The notes beneath the pieces are model-generated. The model made no database searches. It had not been told where the DNA came from and worked only from the letters and a program-made list of their open reading frames with translations. Of a stretch of 64,000 nt of DNA, positions 9,757 through 16,969 are shown piece by piece. Made by a program: the position numbers and the translations under genes. The stretch is from contig CALLMH010000003.1 of the NCBI GenBank assembly GCA_938007965.1, positions 1 to 64,000 of the forward strand, read 5' to 3'. This stretch comes from an uncultured Saprospiraceae bacterium. Its GTDB lineage: Bacteria > Bacteroidota > Bacteroidia > Chitinophagales > Saprospiraceae. Numbering within the stretch: the stretch's first letter is position 1; every line of letters begins with the position of its first letter.

Positions 9757-9833
9757 GGCCCCGTAGCTCAACTGGATAGAGTACTTGACTACGAATCAAG
9801 CGGTTGAAGGTTCGAATCCTTCCGGAGTCACCA
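9757..9833 (+). tRNA. tRNA-Arg (anticodon ACG), CCA encoded
   Basis: A complete cloverleaf: acceptor GGCCCCG, D-arm, anticodon stem CTTGA/TCAAG with loop CTACGAA (anticodon ACG at 9791-9793), T-arm GAAGG-TTCGAAT-CCTTC, acceptor CGGAGTC, discriminator A and an encoded CCA at 9831-9833. ACG is normally edited to ICG by TadA. The acceptor stem has a C-A mismatch (fourth pair) and a G-U pair, which is unusual; see findings. It lies 26 bases before rpmB, in the same direction. Confidence 0.95.
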
Positions 9834-9859
9834 AGAAACAAAAAAATAAAGATAAAACG

Positions 9860-10108
9860 ATGTCTAGAGTTTGTCAATTAACAGGAAAAAGACCTATATC
9901 AGGTAACAATGTCTCTCACTCAAATAGAAGGACTAAAAGAAGATTTTTACCGAATCTTCAAAAAAAGAAATTCTACATTCCTGAGTTGGATAGATGGGTT
10001 ACATTAAAGGTATCATCACATGCATTAAGAACTATCAATAAATTAGGTCTTTTAGCATATTTGAAAAAATTAGAATCTAAAGGTGTTGACACGGGTGTAA
10101 AGCTCTAA
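9860..10108 (+). CDS. rpmB: 50S ribosomal protein L28
   Basis: An 82-residue basic protein opening [20 protein letters not shown], the standard L28 start, and ending with the [17 protein letters not shown] block. The frame is open upstream into the tRNA gene, but translation from there would read the tRNA arm; the ATG at 9860 gives the normal L28 N-terminus and length. It is followed after 39 bases by rpmG and then a DUF4295 gene, a conserved Bacteroidota order. Confidence 0.97.
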   Translation: MSRVCQLTGKRPISGNNVSHSNRRTKRRFLPNLQKKKFYIPELDRWVTLKVSSHALRTINKLGLLAYLKKLESKGVDTGVKL

Positions 10109-10147
10109 TTCAATAATCCATTAGTTTAGATATAAAATACGCAGGAA

Positions 10148-10336
10148 ATGGCAAAGAAATCAAAAGGTAATAGAAATCAGATTATAATAGAGTGCACAGA
10201 GCACAAATCATCTGGTATGCCAGGTACGTCTAGATACGTAACCCAAAAGAACAGAAAAAATACCCCTGATAGATTGGAATTAAAGAAGTACAATCCTATC
10301 TTAAAGAAGTATACTATTCATAAAGAAATCAAATAA
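10148..10336 (+). CDS. rpmG: 50S ribosomal protein L33
   Basis: A 62-residue basic protein with the L33 pattern: [37 protein letters not shown] and [10 protein letters not shown] at the end. It has one cysteine and lacks the paired CxxC knuckles, so it is the zinc-independent (C-minus) form. It lies between rpmB and a DUF4295 gene that starts 2 bases after its stop, so all three are surely co-transcribed. Confidence 0.96.
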   Translation: MAKKSKGNRNQIIIECTEHKSSGMPGTSRYVTQKNRKNTPDRLELKKYNPILKKYTIHKEIK

Positions 10337-10338
10337 TC

Positions 10339-10515
10339 ATGGCTAAAGTATCGAAAAACTCGCGAGTAGGACAAAGAGCTGCAAATGCAGGATCAGGAAG
10401 AGACATGGTGAAAGTTGTGAAAAGCATCAAGAACCCTGTAACTGGAAAATATACCTACAAAGAAGTAATGGTTCATAAAGATAAAGTGAAAGAATTTTTC
10501 GCTGAGAACAAGTAA
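10339..10515 (+). CDS. DUF4295 family small basic protein
   Basis: A 58-residue lysine-rich protein starting MAKVSKNSRVGQRAANAGS and ending KEFFAENK. It begins 2 bases after the rpmG stop. DUF4295 proteins are known to me as a Bacteroidota-specific family encoded right after L33, so a ribosome-associated role is a fair inference, though none is shown by the sequence. The fixed position, start and end are directly visible. It is too short for a standard ORF cut-off and easily missed. Confidence 0.9.
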   Translation: MAKVSKNSRVGQRAANAGSGRDMVKVVKSIKNPVTGKYTYKEVMVHKDKVKEFFAENK

Positions 10516-10556
10516 TTGGTATTTCATACTGATTATAGCTTCTAAAATGAATACTG

Positions 10557-10584
10557 AAGGCTTTTCTTAATTGAAAGGCCTTTT
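10557..10584 (+). terminator. Candidate terminator after the rpmB-rpmG-DUF4295 genes
   Basis: A 10-bp stem with one G-U pair (10557-10566 with 10573-10582) encloses a 6-base loop and is followed by only a short T run. It lies 41 bases after the DUF4295 stop and before ftsY. It supports starting ftsY at 10706 and not at the upstream in-frame ATG inside this hairpin. Confidence 0.5.
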
Positions 10585-10705
10585 GGTGTTTAGAGTGTTT
10601 TCTAGTACGTACATGTACTCGGAATTTCTTGAATTGTATCTTAATTCACTAATAATCGTTTTATATTCGCATTTTGATTCCAATAATTATTTTAAGTCCT
10701 CGCAT

Positions 10706-11659
10706 ATGAGTTTTTTTAAGAAGTTTTTTACCAAAGAAAAAGAAGAAGACCTTAATAAAGGGTTGGAAAAAACTAAAAGCAATATCTTCTCACAGATTTC
10801 CAAAGCCGTAGCTGGTAAATCTACTGTCGACGAAGAGTTCCTAGATGAACTTGAAGGAATACTTATTGCATCAGATGTAGGACTAGATACGACGATAAAA
10901 ATAATCTCTAGATTAGAAGAACGAGTTGCAAAAGATAAATATATCAACACAAGCGATCTCAACAAGATCTTAAAAGATGAAATAGTCAGAATATTAACAG
11001 AAAACAAGACTGAAGACATCGAGGATTTTGAATTCGCGACTGATGATGTACCATATATCACGCTAGTCGTAGGGGTAAATGGTGTAGGAAAAACTACTAC
11101 CATAGGTAAGATAGCACATCAATATAACAAGAGAGGCAAAAGATTGGTATTGGGAGCGGCAGACACATTCAGAGCTGCGGCTGTAGATCAACTAGAGATT
11201 TGGTCAAAAAGAGCAGGTGTGTTTTTCTATTCTAAAGGGATGAATACTGATCCGGCGGCAGTGGCCTACGAAACAGTGCAGTTTGCCCAAAACATGGATT
11301 TGGATGCAGTAATTATAGACACTGCGGGTAGACTCCACACGAAAAAACACCTGATGGAGGAATTGACTAAGATCAAAAGATCTGTAGATAAGAAATTTCC
11401 AGGTGCACCACACGAAGTACTGCTAGTGCTTGATGCTTCCACCGGACAAAATGCAATAGAACAAGCTAAAAGATTTACTGAAGCAGTTGATGTAACAGCG
11501 ATAGCATTGACCAAGCTCGATGGTACGGCAAAGGGTGGAATCGTAATTGCAATATCTGACATATTCAAAATACCAATCAAATACATCGGCGTTGGAGAAG
11601 GCATGGAACACTTACAGATTTTCAATAAAAAAGCATTCGTAGATTCATTGTTCAGTTAG
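10706..11659 (+). CDS. ftsY: Signal recognition particle receptor FtsY
   Basis: GTPase receptor that docks SRP-ribosome complexes at the inner membrane. The 317-residue NG-domain protein has a short basic, Phe/Lys-rich N-terminus for membrane contact, then GVNGVGKTTT (P-loop), DTFRAAAVDQL, DTAGR and TKLDGTAKGG. The extensive N-terminal A domain of enterobacterial FtsY is absent, as is common in this phylum. The frame extends 45 codons upstream, but that stretch overlaps a hairpin and reads poorly; the ATG at 10706 gives the expected FFKKFFTKEKEE start. Its stop converges on blh with a 9-base gap. Confidence 0.95.
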   Translation: MSFFKKFFTKEKEEDLNKGLEKTKSNIFSQISKAVAGKSTVDEEFLDELEGILIASDVGLDTTIKIISRLEERVAKDKYINTSDLNKILKDEIVRILTENKTEDIEDFEFATDDVPYITLVVGVNGVGKTTTIGKIAHQYNKRGKRLVLGAADTFRAAAVDQLEIWSKRAGVFFYSKGMNTDPAAVAYETVQFAQNMDLDAVIIDTAGRLHTKKHLMEELTKIKRSVDKKFPGAPHEVLLVLDASTGQNAIEQAKRFTEAVDVTAIALTKLDGTAKGGIVIAISDIFKIPIKYIGVGEGMEHLQIFNKKAFVDSLFS

Positions 11660-11668
11660 AAAGAATGC

Positions 11669-12574
11669 TTATCTGTTATAAAATCTATTCATAACGATAC
11701 TATGCGGAAGCGTAATTAATGAAATCATAATAATAGATAACAACACATAGGATATCTCTATCAATCCGTTTTCAATAAGTAATAAAATCACTCCTCCACC
11801 TATGAAACTAATCATAGTGAATGGCAGGAGTAGTTTTATAAAATCTATGATTTCGAAGTTACTATGAATCCTTTTTGATTTTAAAAAATTAAACTCATCT
11901 AAAAGGACCTTAGCGGAATGTAAGACCACAAAATATAACGTAAAACCTACCAATAAAGGAAGTGTCGCAAAAGCAATATGTATTAAAGCCAAAATGTATA
12001 CTTCTTTGAGCATATTTTCGATCTTAAATATTTTCTTCTGAATTAAGTAAATGAAAAATATCACTAAGACTGTAGATGAAAGTATTAGTCCGTAAAAATG
12101 AGGTGTATAACTAAAGATATCAAGTAATGGATTTAAGTCAGCATAATCCGTAAATAAAACAACTAGCTCTTGATAATTATAGAGTATCATGCCTTCTAAA
12201 ATATTAATACCCCAAATTAAATATAGGAGAGCACTTGTTATGTTAGTATGATCGAAATAGTCTGAAAATTGTGACTCCCCAAAATGATAGGCAGATACTA
12301 ATAAGAATATGACAAAGGAAAAAGCAGGAAAAAAAAACCAAAGAATCAAATATAAAGCCATTGACGCTAAATAACCAGCGTAAAATTTTACTGGGTGCAT
12401 CTTCGAATCAGATAGGAAAAGTACATTGTCTATTGCCCCGTGAGGTATTCCAAATAAGGCTATCAAAGCACCGCAACTCATAAGCTGTACATCCATAGGC
12501 ATGATATCACAAAAAGATAGAATAGATATCAATACATACAATATAGATAAAAATATAAAGCTCAGTTTCGTCAT
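11669..12574 (-). CDS. blh: Beta-carotene 15,15'-dioxygenase (Brp/Blh family)
   Basis: Cleaves beta-carotene to two retinal molecules, the chromophore of the rhodopsin encoded just upstream. The 301-residue membrane protein has many hydrophobic helices and the family's histidine landmarks: FGIPHGAIDN (His45), SAYHFGESQFSDY (His97), VVLHSAK and, near the end, LPHSIVMNRF. An upstream in-frame ATG exists at 12619, but it lies inside a terminator-like hairpin; the ATG at 12574 begins a normal hydrophobic N-terminus. Lycopene and carotene synthesis genes are not in the window. Confidence 0.92.
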   Translation of the reverse strand: MTKLSFIFLSILYVLISILSFCDIMPMDVQLMSCGALIALFGIPHGAIDNVLFLSDSKMHPVKFYAGYLASMALYLILWFFFPAFSFVIFLLVSAYHFGESQFSDYFDHTNITSALLYLIWGINILEGMILYNYQELVVLFTDYADLNPLLDIFSYTPHFYGLILSSTVLVIFFIYLIQKKIFKIENMLKEVYILALIHIAFATLPLLVGFTLYFVVLHSAKVLLDEFNFLKSKRIHSNFEIIDFIKLLLPFTMISFIGGGVILLLIENGLIEISYVLLSIIMISLITLPHSIVMNRFYNR

Positions 12575-12614
12575 AAAAGAAAAATAAAATGGGGCCCAAT
12601 ATAAACCGGACCCC
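12575..12614 (-). terminator. Terminator or attenuator between rhodopsin and blh
   Basis: On the minus strand, a GC-rich stem (12614-12608 with 12597-12591, one mismatch) has a loop of about ten bases and is followed by a U-rich run across 12590-12575. It starts 14 bases after the rhodopsin stop and ends at the preferred blh start. It could end most transcripts after the rhodopsin gene and let a fraction continue into blh. Confidence 0.6.
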
Positions 12615-12628
12615 ATCACAAAATATAA

Positions 12629-13378
12629 TTATGGTGCAATTCTTTCGCTCTGTGTTGCTTGTATCGCTACAGAGTAAACTACTATCCCGAATCCTATCTT
12701 ATTGATCGCATCGGCGATGTTGTAGAATAAGTCTACCCCACTAGAGTTCCATCCGAAAGCTGTATTTAACCAACCGCCAGGCATACACATATACCCAATT
12801 GGATAGATTGCCCATCCTACGAGGATAAACCAGGCTAAAATTCTAACTCCTTTCTTCACAAGTGGATCTCCGCTATCTTTTGCTAATTGAGCTACCTCAC
12901 CAAACCATGCTGCATATAGTACATACAAATATCCTAATGTAGAAATGACTCCCCATAATACAGAGTGGCTTGCGCTACCTCCTGGAGGATTGTATGCTTC
13001 ACCTATATAACCTGCGACTAACATCCATACAGATGCTATAATTAGCTTCCACATGAGTCCGATTTTGGCTCCAGCATTCTTAGTCAACAAATAAAATTCG
13101 ACACACATCAACGGTACTGTCAATGTCCAATCGATGTACCTCAAGGCAGTAGGATTCTCTCCTGTAGCCATGTAGTAATCTCTCATATAAAAATAATGAA
13201 CAGCCGCTATACCTGTAATAAGTCCAGAAATAAGTAACGATAGTTTCCATTTATCTGATACCCGTCCACGTTCGAAAAAGAAAAATACAGAGGCGGCAAA
13301 CATGGCCATTCCTCCAGTAAAAAATGTAAACGCTACCGGATCATCTTTTGGAATTGCAATAACTTCTAATGGAAGCAT
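12629..13378 (-). CDS. Proteorhodopsin, DTE-type light-driven proton pump
   Basis: A 249-residue, seven-helix microbial rhodopsin. Helix C (RYIDWTLTVPLMCVEF) shows Asp83 (proton acceptor), Thr87 and Glu94 (donor), the DTE set of proton pumps and not the NDQ set of sodium pumps. Met91 is at the spectral tuning site (GPR position 105), predicting green absorption. Lys227 in NIADAINKIGF binds retinal; Asp223, Arg80 and His61 match the conserved counterion set. Gly143 aligns with the residue whose small size opens a carotenoid-binding fenestration in xanthorhodopsin. No cleaved signal is obvious. It is followed by blh in the same direction. Confidence 0.96.
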   Translation of the reverse strand: MLPLEVIAIPKDDPVAFTFFTGGMAMFAASVFFFFERGRVSDKWKLSLLISGLITGIAAVHYFYMRDYYMATGENPTALRYIDWTLTVPLMCVEFYLLTKNAGAKIGLMWKLIIASVWMLVAGYIGEAYNPPGGSASHSVLWGVISTLGYLYVLYAAWFGEVAQLAKDSGDPLVKKGVRILAWFILVGWAIYPIGYMCMPGGWLNTAFGWNSSGVDLFYNIADAINKIGFGIVVYSVAIQATQSERIAP

Positions 13379-13778
13379 AATATTATTATTAAAATGTTAA
13401 AAAATATTGTTTTCAACCTTAATAACCAGCCTCATTAAATTATGTTTAATAATATTGTAAATAAATTCAACAAATTAATATTTGAAAATATGATATTTCA
13501 CAACACATATTTCGAAGAATTGTGAGCATCAACACAATATAATATTAATATCATAGAAATAAAACGAACTAATAATATATGACAAATAAAAACAAAAAAG
13601 ATATATTATATAAAATAGAATATGTTAATACTAAGCAAACGTGCGTCATTTTAGACTACCAAAGAAGTGAGTTTGGTCCAGTTTAGAAAATTTATTTTCG
13701 AAAAACATTAAACATATAACTAATCCGATCTACTAATAAAAAATAATAAACCTAAGAAATATGACAAAATCGATGCTG
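13379..13778. other. Long AT-rich intergenic region upstream of rhodopsin
   Basis: About 400 bases without a credible gene on either strand. For the minus-strand rhodopsin, the best promoter-like pair is TTAATTTG at 13478-13471 with GTTG at 13504-13501, each one base off consensus and spaced 22 bases, which would give a leader of about 85 bases. No riboswitch or recognisable light-response site is seen. The promoter call is weak. Confidence 0.4.
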
Positions 13779-14048
13779 TTAAAATTCCAAAAACCCACCC
13801 TCAATATTTAAATCCTTAGGAATAATTTTAAATACGGTACAACTATCAGGAACGCTTCTATACAAGATCTCCAGTTCTCTATGGAGCATAGACATGACCT
13901 CCTCATAATCACCAGAAATGTAAGTAGACATAGCGGTAGTCCTAACTACAAGTGTTTTGTAGGATTTTATTTTTTTAATAAAAACAATAATCGGTTTCGT
14001 GTAATCTTCCATTAACGGATACAAAGACATCTCAACTGTTATTTTCAT
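13779..14048 (-). CDS. YkoF/MTH1187-like thiamine-binding domain protein
   Basis: A compact 89-residue protein with the pattern of the MTH1187/YkoF-like family: an opening VEMSLYPL, then a central VVRTTAMSTYISGDYEEVM and a final helix/strand. Members fold as ferredoxin-like domains, and some bind thiamine or hydroxymethylpyrimidine. No transporter genes flank it, so a transport role cannot be inferred. It stands alone between the rhodopsin promoter region and a hotdog-fold gene, with more than 120 bases on each side. Confidence 0.7.
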   Translation of the reverse strand: MKITVEMSLYPLMEDYTKPIIVFIKKIKSYKTLVVRTTAMSTYISGDYEEVMSMLHRELEILYRSVPDSCTVFKIIPKDLNIEGGFLEF

Positions 14049-14175
14049 TTATATGATATTTAAGCGATTAAGTAGATTCCTCTTATTATTGTAACAAGTA
14101 AAATTATTTTGTCTACGACAATATGAACTGTGAATAATTGACATATAAAAAAAGAGTAGATTCAAAATAAGATAG

Positions 14176-14628
14176 CTATTTCTTCCTTATGTATATCTCT
14201 TTCTCAACTTTACACACTACCCTATTATTAGCGTCTAATATTTCCGCAGTAAAGTGGTAAGTATTTTTTCCCAGTTCATCGACTTCAGATTTCATCTCAT
14301 TTAATTTGGAGATAGGAATCTCAAATAACGCGGTCACAGTGCCTATTCCAGGCCTTACAAACTCTATCGAGGCTGATTTATCCCATATAATATAGTCATC
14401 TCCAAAATGTGAATATGCCGCAAAAACAAAGAATGGATCAGTCATCGTATACAGTGAACCTCCAAAGTGCGTACCCGCCACATTACGATTGCACCAGCGT
14501 AGCTTCATCTCTACAAGATAGGAGTTTCCTAATTTCGAGTACTCTTTAATCCGAATACCCGCCCCAATAAATGGTGGATACCAATTAAGTAATTTCTTGT
14601 ACTTAAATAACTTTCTAATATTGATCAT
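14176..14628 (-). CDS. DUF4442 / hotdog-fold protein, possible thioesterase
   Basis: A 150-residue protein with the hotdog-family core: YPPFIGAGIRI, then RWCNRNVAGTHFGGSLYTMTDPFFVFA, where the N-x-x-G-T-H-F-G-G segment caps the central helix, and a second half with the IEFVRPG strand. These are features of the DUF4442 group, related to acyl-CoA thioesterases. The substrate is unknown, and the usual catalytic Asp/Glu cannot be assigned by eye. It is transcribed alone, divergently from the CHAP amidase gene. Confidence 0.75.
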   Translation of the reverse strand: MINIRKLFKYKKLLNWYPPFIGAGIRIKEYSKLGNSYLVEMKLRWCNRNVAGTHFGGSLYTMTDPFFVFAAYSHFGDDYIIWDKSASIEFVRPGIGTVTALFEIPISKLNEMKSEVDELGKNTYHFTAEILDANNRVVCKVEKEIYIRKK

Positions 14629-14903
14629 TCATATTGCTACTAATAATATACATATTCTCATAATCGTTGTCTTGCTAGAATCTATAGTTCGAAGATAATA
14701 CAATCCAATGAAGATATAATTGAATACTTAAATCAATTATTGATTCTATGAAAGGGTTCACTTCAATATACAATATTGAGAATAATTCAGTAGTAAATTG
14801 GACTCGATTCAGCATCTAGTATATTATCAATTCAAAAGGAATAAGACAATTGGATATATAATTTACAATATTTACATATTTTCGCGGCACTTTTAAATAC
14901 ACT

Positions 14904-15578
14904 ATGAAAATAAGAGCATCAGAGATAATCGCAGGTCTGACTACAACCATAATATTTGTAGCAATATTTTCTTTAGTCTTTGATGTACCCAAGATTCTAC
15001 CAGATTTCTCTGATTTTAGTGGATGGTTCCAACGTGATAAATCAGAAAACAAATCAAAATCATACGCAAAAAAATCATCAGGCAAACCCGGAAAAGTTAT
15101 CGACACATTTAACGGTGTCAATATATTCTACAATGGAAAAGTAGCTAATATCCAAGGTAGAAACGTAACAAAAGATGGATATAACCTAGGTCTCAAATAT
15201 CAATGTGTAGAATTCGTGAAGAGATACTATTATGAGTTCTATAATCATAAGATGCCCGACAGTTATGGAAATGCGAAGGATTTCTTCAGCTATTCTGTAT
15301 CAGATGGAGACATCAATTCTGAGCGTGGTTTGAGACAATTTAATCATCCTAGTCGTGCTAGACCAAAGATTGGTGACCTCATCATTTTTGGTGCCACACA
15401 GTGGAATGAATTTGGTCATGTTGCTATAATATCCAAAGTAAAAAATGACAAAATAGAAATCGCTCAGCAGAATCCTGGCAGTAATAATCCTAGCAGAAAA
15501 TGGTATGATCTGGATAAACAAGGTGATCAATATCATATAGGTAGTCCATATGTATTAGGTTGGCTAAGAAAAAGCTAA
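14904..15578 (+). CDS. Membrane-anchored CHAP domain amidase/peptidase
   Basis: A 224-residue protein with one N-terminal membrane helix (about residues 8-26), a Lys/Ser-rich linker and a C-terminal CHAP (NlpC/P60-like) domain. The catalytic pair is Cys101 in LKYQCVEFV and His172 in EFGHVAII, with the usual GDLIIFG segment between them. CHAP domains cut peptidoglycan peptides or glutathionylspermidine-type amides; the membrane anchor favours a cell-wall role. Its stop converges on the ACMSD-like gene with a 20-base gap. Confidence 0.85.
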   Translation: MKIRASEIIAGLTTTIIFVAIFSLVFDVPKILPDFSDFSGWFQRDKSENKSKSYAKKSSGKPGKVIDTFNGVNIFYNGKVANIQGRNVTKDGYNLGLKYQCVEFVKRYYYEFYNHKMPDSYGNAKDFFSYSVSDGDINSERGLRQFNHPSRARPKIGDLIIFGATQWNEFGHVAIISKVKNDKIEIAQQNPGSNNPSRKWYDLDKQGDQYHIGSPYVLGWLRKS

Positions 15579-15598
15579 CCATCTAAGAGATTGACCTC

Positions 15599-16633
15599 CT
15601 ACTCTCCTAACCAATTGCGTATATTCTTATTCCAGATATTGTCCTTCTCAGCGTTGCTAATTATACCATTTTCCGATGCCTCATCAACCACCTTCCCAGG
15701 ATAGCTGCCCGATACAGACTCTATCTCTCCCAGTGGATATGGATCATCCAGCCCCAATACAATCTGATCCGCTCCATGACGTTTCACCAACAATGCAAAA
15801 CTATCTACATCATGTACCAATGTGTCAAAATATACATTCTTCGCTCCGATGCTCTTCCTGGGATCTACTGCTCCTTCAAATAGATCCGGTCTCCCATCAT
15901 ATCCTTGTTTGCGTCTACCTAAGTTGACTTGACCATATTGATTGCCATGGGCGTAACAGGACCTTACATTTGGAAACTTATCCGGATAGTCCAATGCTGT
16001 AAACATATGATAGTGATCCGCCGTCTGAGCGCACATCCATATAAGGTGAAATCTCCACAATTGATCTTCTAGTGCAATCATTTTGGGTGCATCATAGGGA
16101 TGAATCTCAACCGCCAACCCCATTTGATCTGCATACTCCCATATCGGTTCTACTTCTTTATTAGCCGATGATTTCCACTGCCCATTCCTGTCTTGATAGT
16201 GCGTAGGCAGACAAAGAAGCTTCATCCCAAGATCCGAAACGCACCGATCCATCTCTCTCAATGCTAAATCAACATGAGCAGGTTGCACCACAAAACCACT
16301 GGTAAATTTACTCCTATTTTCCGCCTGTACCCTTGCATGAAAATCATTTTGGAAGCGAATGATATCACTGGTCATCTGCTCCCCTAGCCCATTACAGTAT
16401 AATTGAGATAAGGTGATCAAAACTTCATGGTCGATATTATTTTTATCCATCCACAATAGTTTCTCTTCTAGAAAAAAACTCGGGTCAGTTATTGGGCGTT
16501 TCCAATCTCCTTGCCTCATATATTTCCTGTCAGAATCTACCCAAAAACACTTCTTATCCTTCATGAACTGAGGAATCTCCTGGGGTTCAGGCAAGAGGTG
16601 ACCGTGAGCATTTATTCGTGTCTTTAATGGCAT
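15599..16633 (-). CDS. Amidohydrolase 2 family, ACMSD-like decarboxylase
   Basis: Resembles 2-amino-3-carboxymuconate-6-semialdehyde decarboxylase of the kynurenine pathway. The 344-residue protein has metal ligands HGH (His10, His12), a His in EIHPYD, a His in CYAHGNQ and an Asp in LGLDDPYPLGE, as well as the RPDLF and LVHDVDS segments shared with animal ACMSD. No signal peptide is seen. Kynurenine-pathway partners such as 3-hydroxyanthranilate dioxygenase are not adjacent, so the substrate is inferred from motifs alone; another amidohydrolase-type decarboxylase remains possible. Confidence 0.75.
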   Translation of the reverse strand: MPLKTRINAHGHLLPEPQEIPQFMKDKKCFWVDSDRKYMRQGDWKRPITDPSFFLEEKLLWMDKNNIDHEVLITLSQLYCNGLGEQMTSDIIRFQNDFHARVQAENRSKFTSGFVVQPAHVDLALREMDRCVSDLGMKLLCLPTHYQDRNGQWKSSANKEVEPIWEYADQMGLAVEIHPYDAPKMIALEDQLWRFHLIWMCAQTADHYHMFTALDYPDKFPNVRSCYAHGNQYGQVNLGRRKQGYDGRPDLFEGAVDPRKSIGAKNVYFDTLVHDVDSFALLVKRHGADQIVLGLDDPYPLGEIESVSGSYPGKVVDEASENGIISNAEKDNIWNKNIRNWLGE

Positions 16634-16909
16634 ATCTTATTTTGAATTGTTAGTGCAATATAGAGTATTTGAACTGTAGACCTAAGCTGTCAACTGTAAA
16701 ATGCAATTTATTGGAAATATAATTAACTGAGACTTTAAGGATACTTTCGGCTAAGTTAGATGAATTTCTTTCATAGCTGTACTTCTTTTCTTGACATTGG
16801 CAATTAGAAAAAATCAATTAATGTGCAACATATCATACCGTAAGGCTTTATGATTTATTTCATGAAAATCGATTTAAGAAGATAACCTTCACTGAAATAA
16901 TCGCTAATT

Positions 16910-16941
16910 AAAAAAGGCAACACAAAATGAATTGTATTGCC
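16910..16941 (-). terminator. Rho-independent terminator after lpd
   Basis: Inverted repeat GGCAA-x-ACAA / TTGT-x-TTGCC (16916-16941, one mismatch, small loop) followed on the minus strand by six T residues. It is placed 28 bases after the stop of the dihydrolipoyl dehydrogenase gene and is the only structure seen in the ~335-base gap to the ACMSD-like gene. Confidence 0.75.
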
Positions 16942-16969
16942 TCTAATTTTATTTTAATTCCATAACTAA

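Noticed and set aside
9785-9859. Upstream extension of rpmB into the tRNA-Arg gene
   Set aside because: It would translate the tRNA anticodon and T arms; L28 proteins begin at the ATG at 9860.
10571-10705. Upstream in-frame ATG extension of ftsY by 45 codons
   Set aside because: It begins inside a terminator-like hairpin and adds a segment unlike any FtsY N-terminus; the ATG at 10706 gives the expected basic start.
12575-12619. Longer blh reading from the ATG at 12619
   Set aside because: The extra 15 codons are encoded by the hairpin and U-rich run after the rhodopsin gene, and the remaining protein starts well at 12574.
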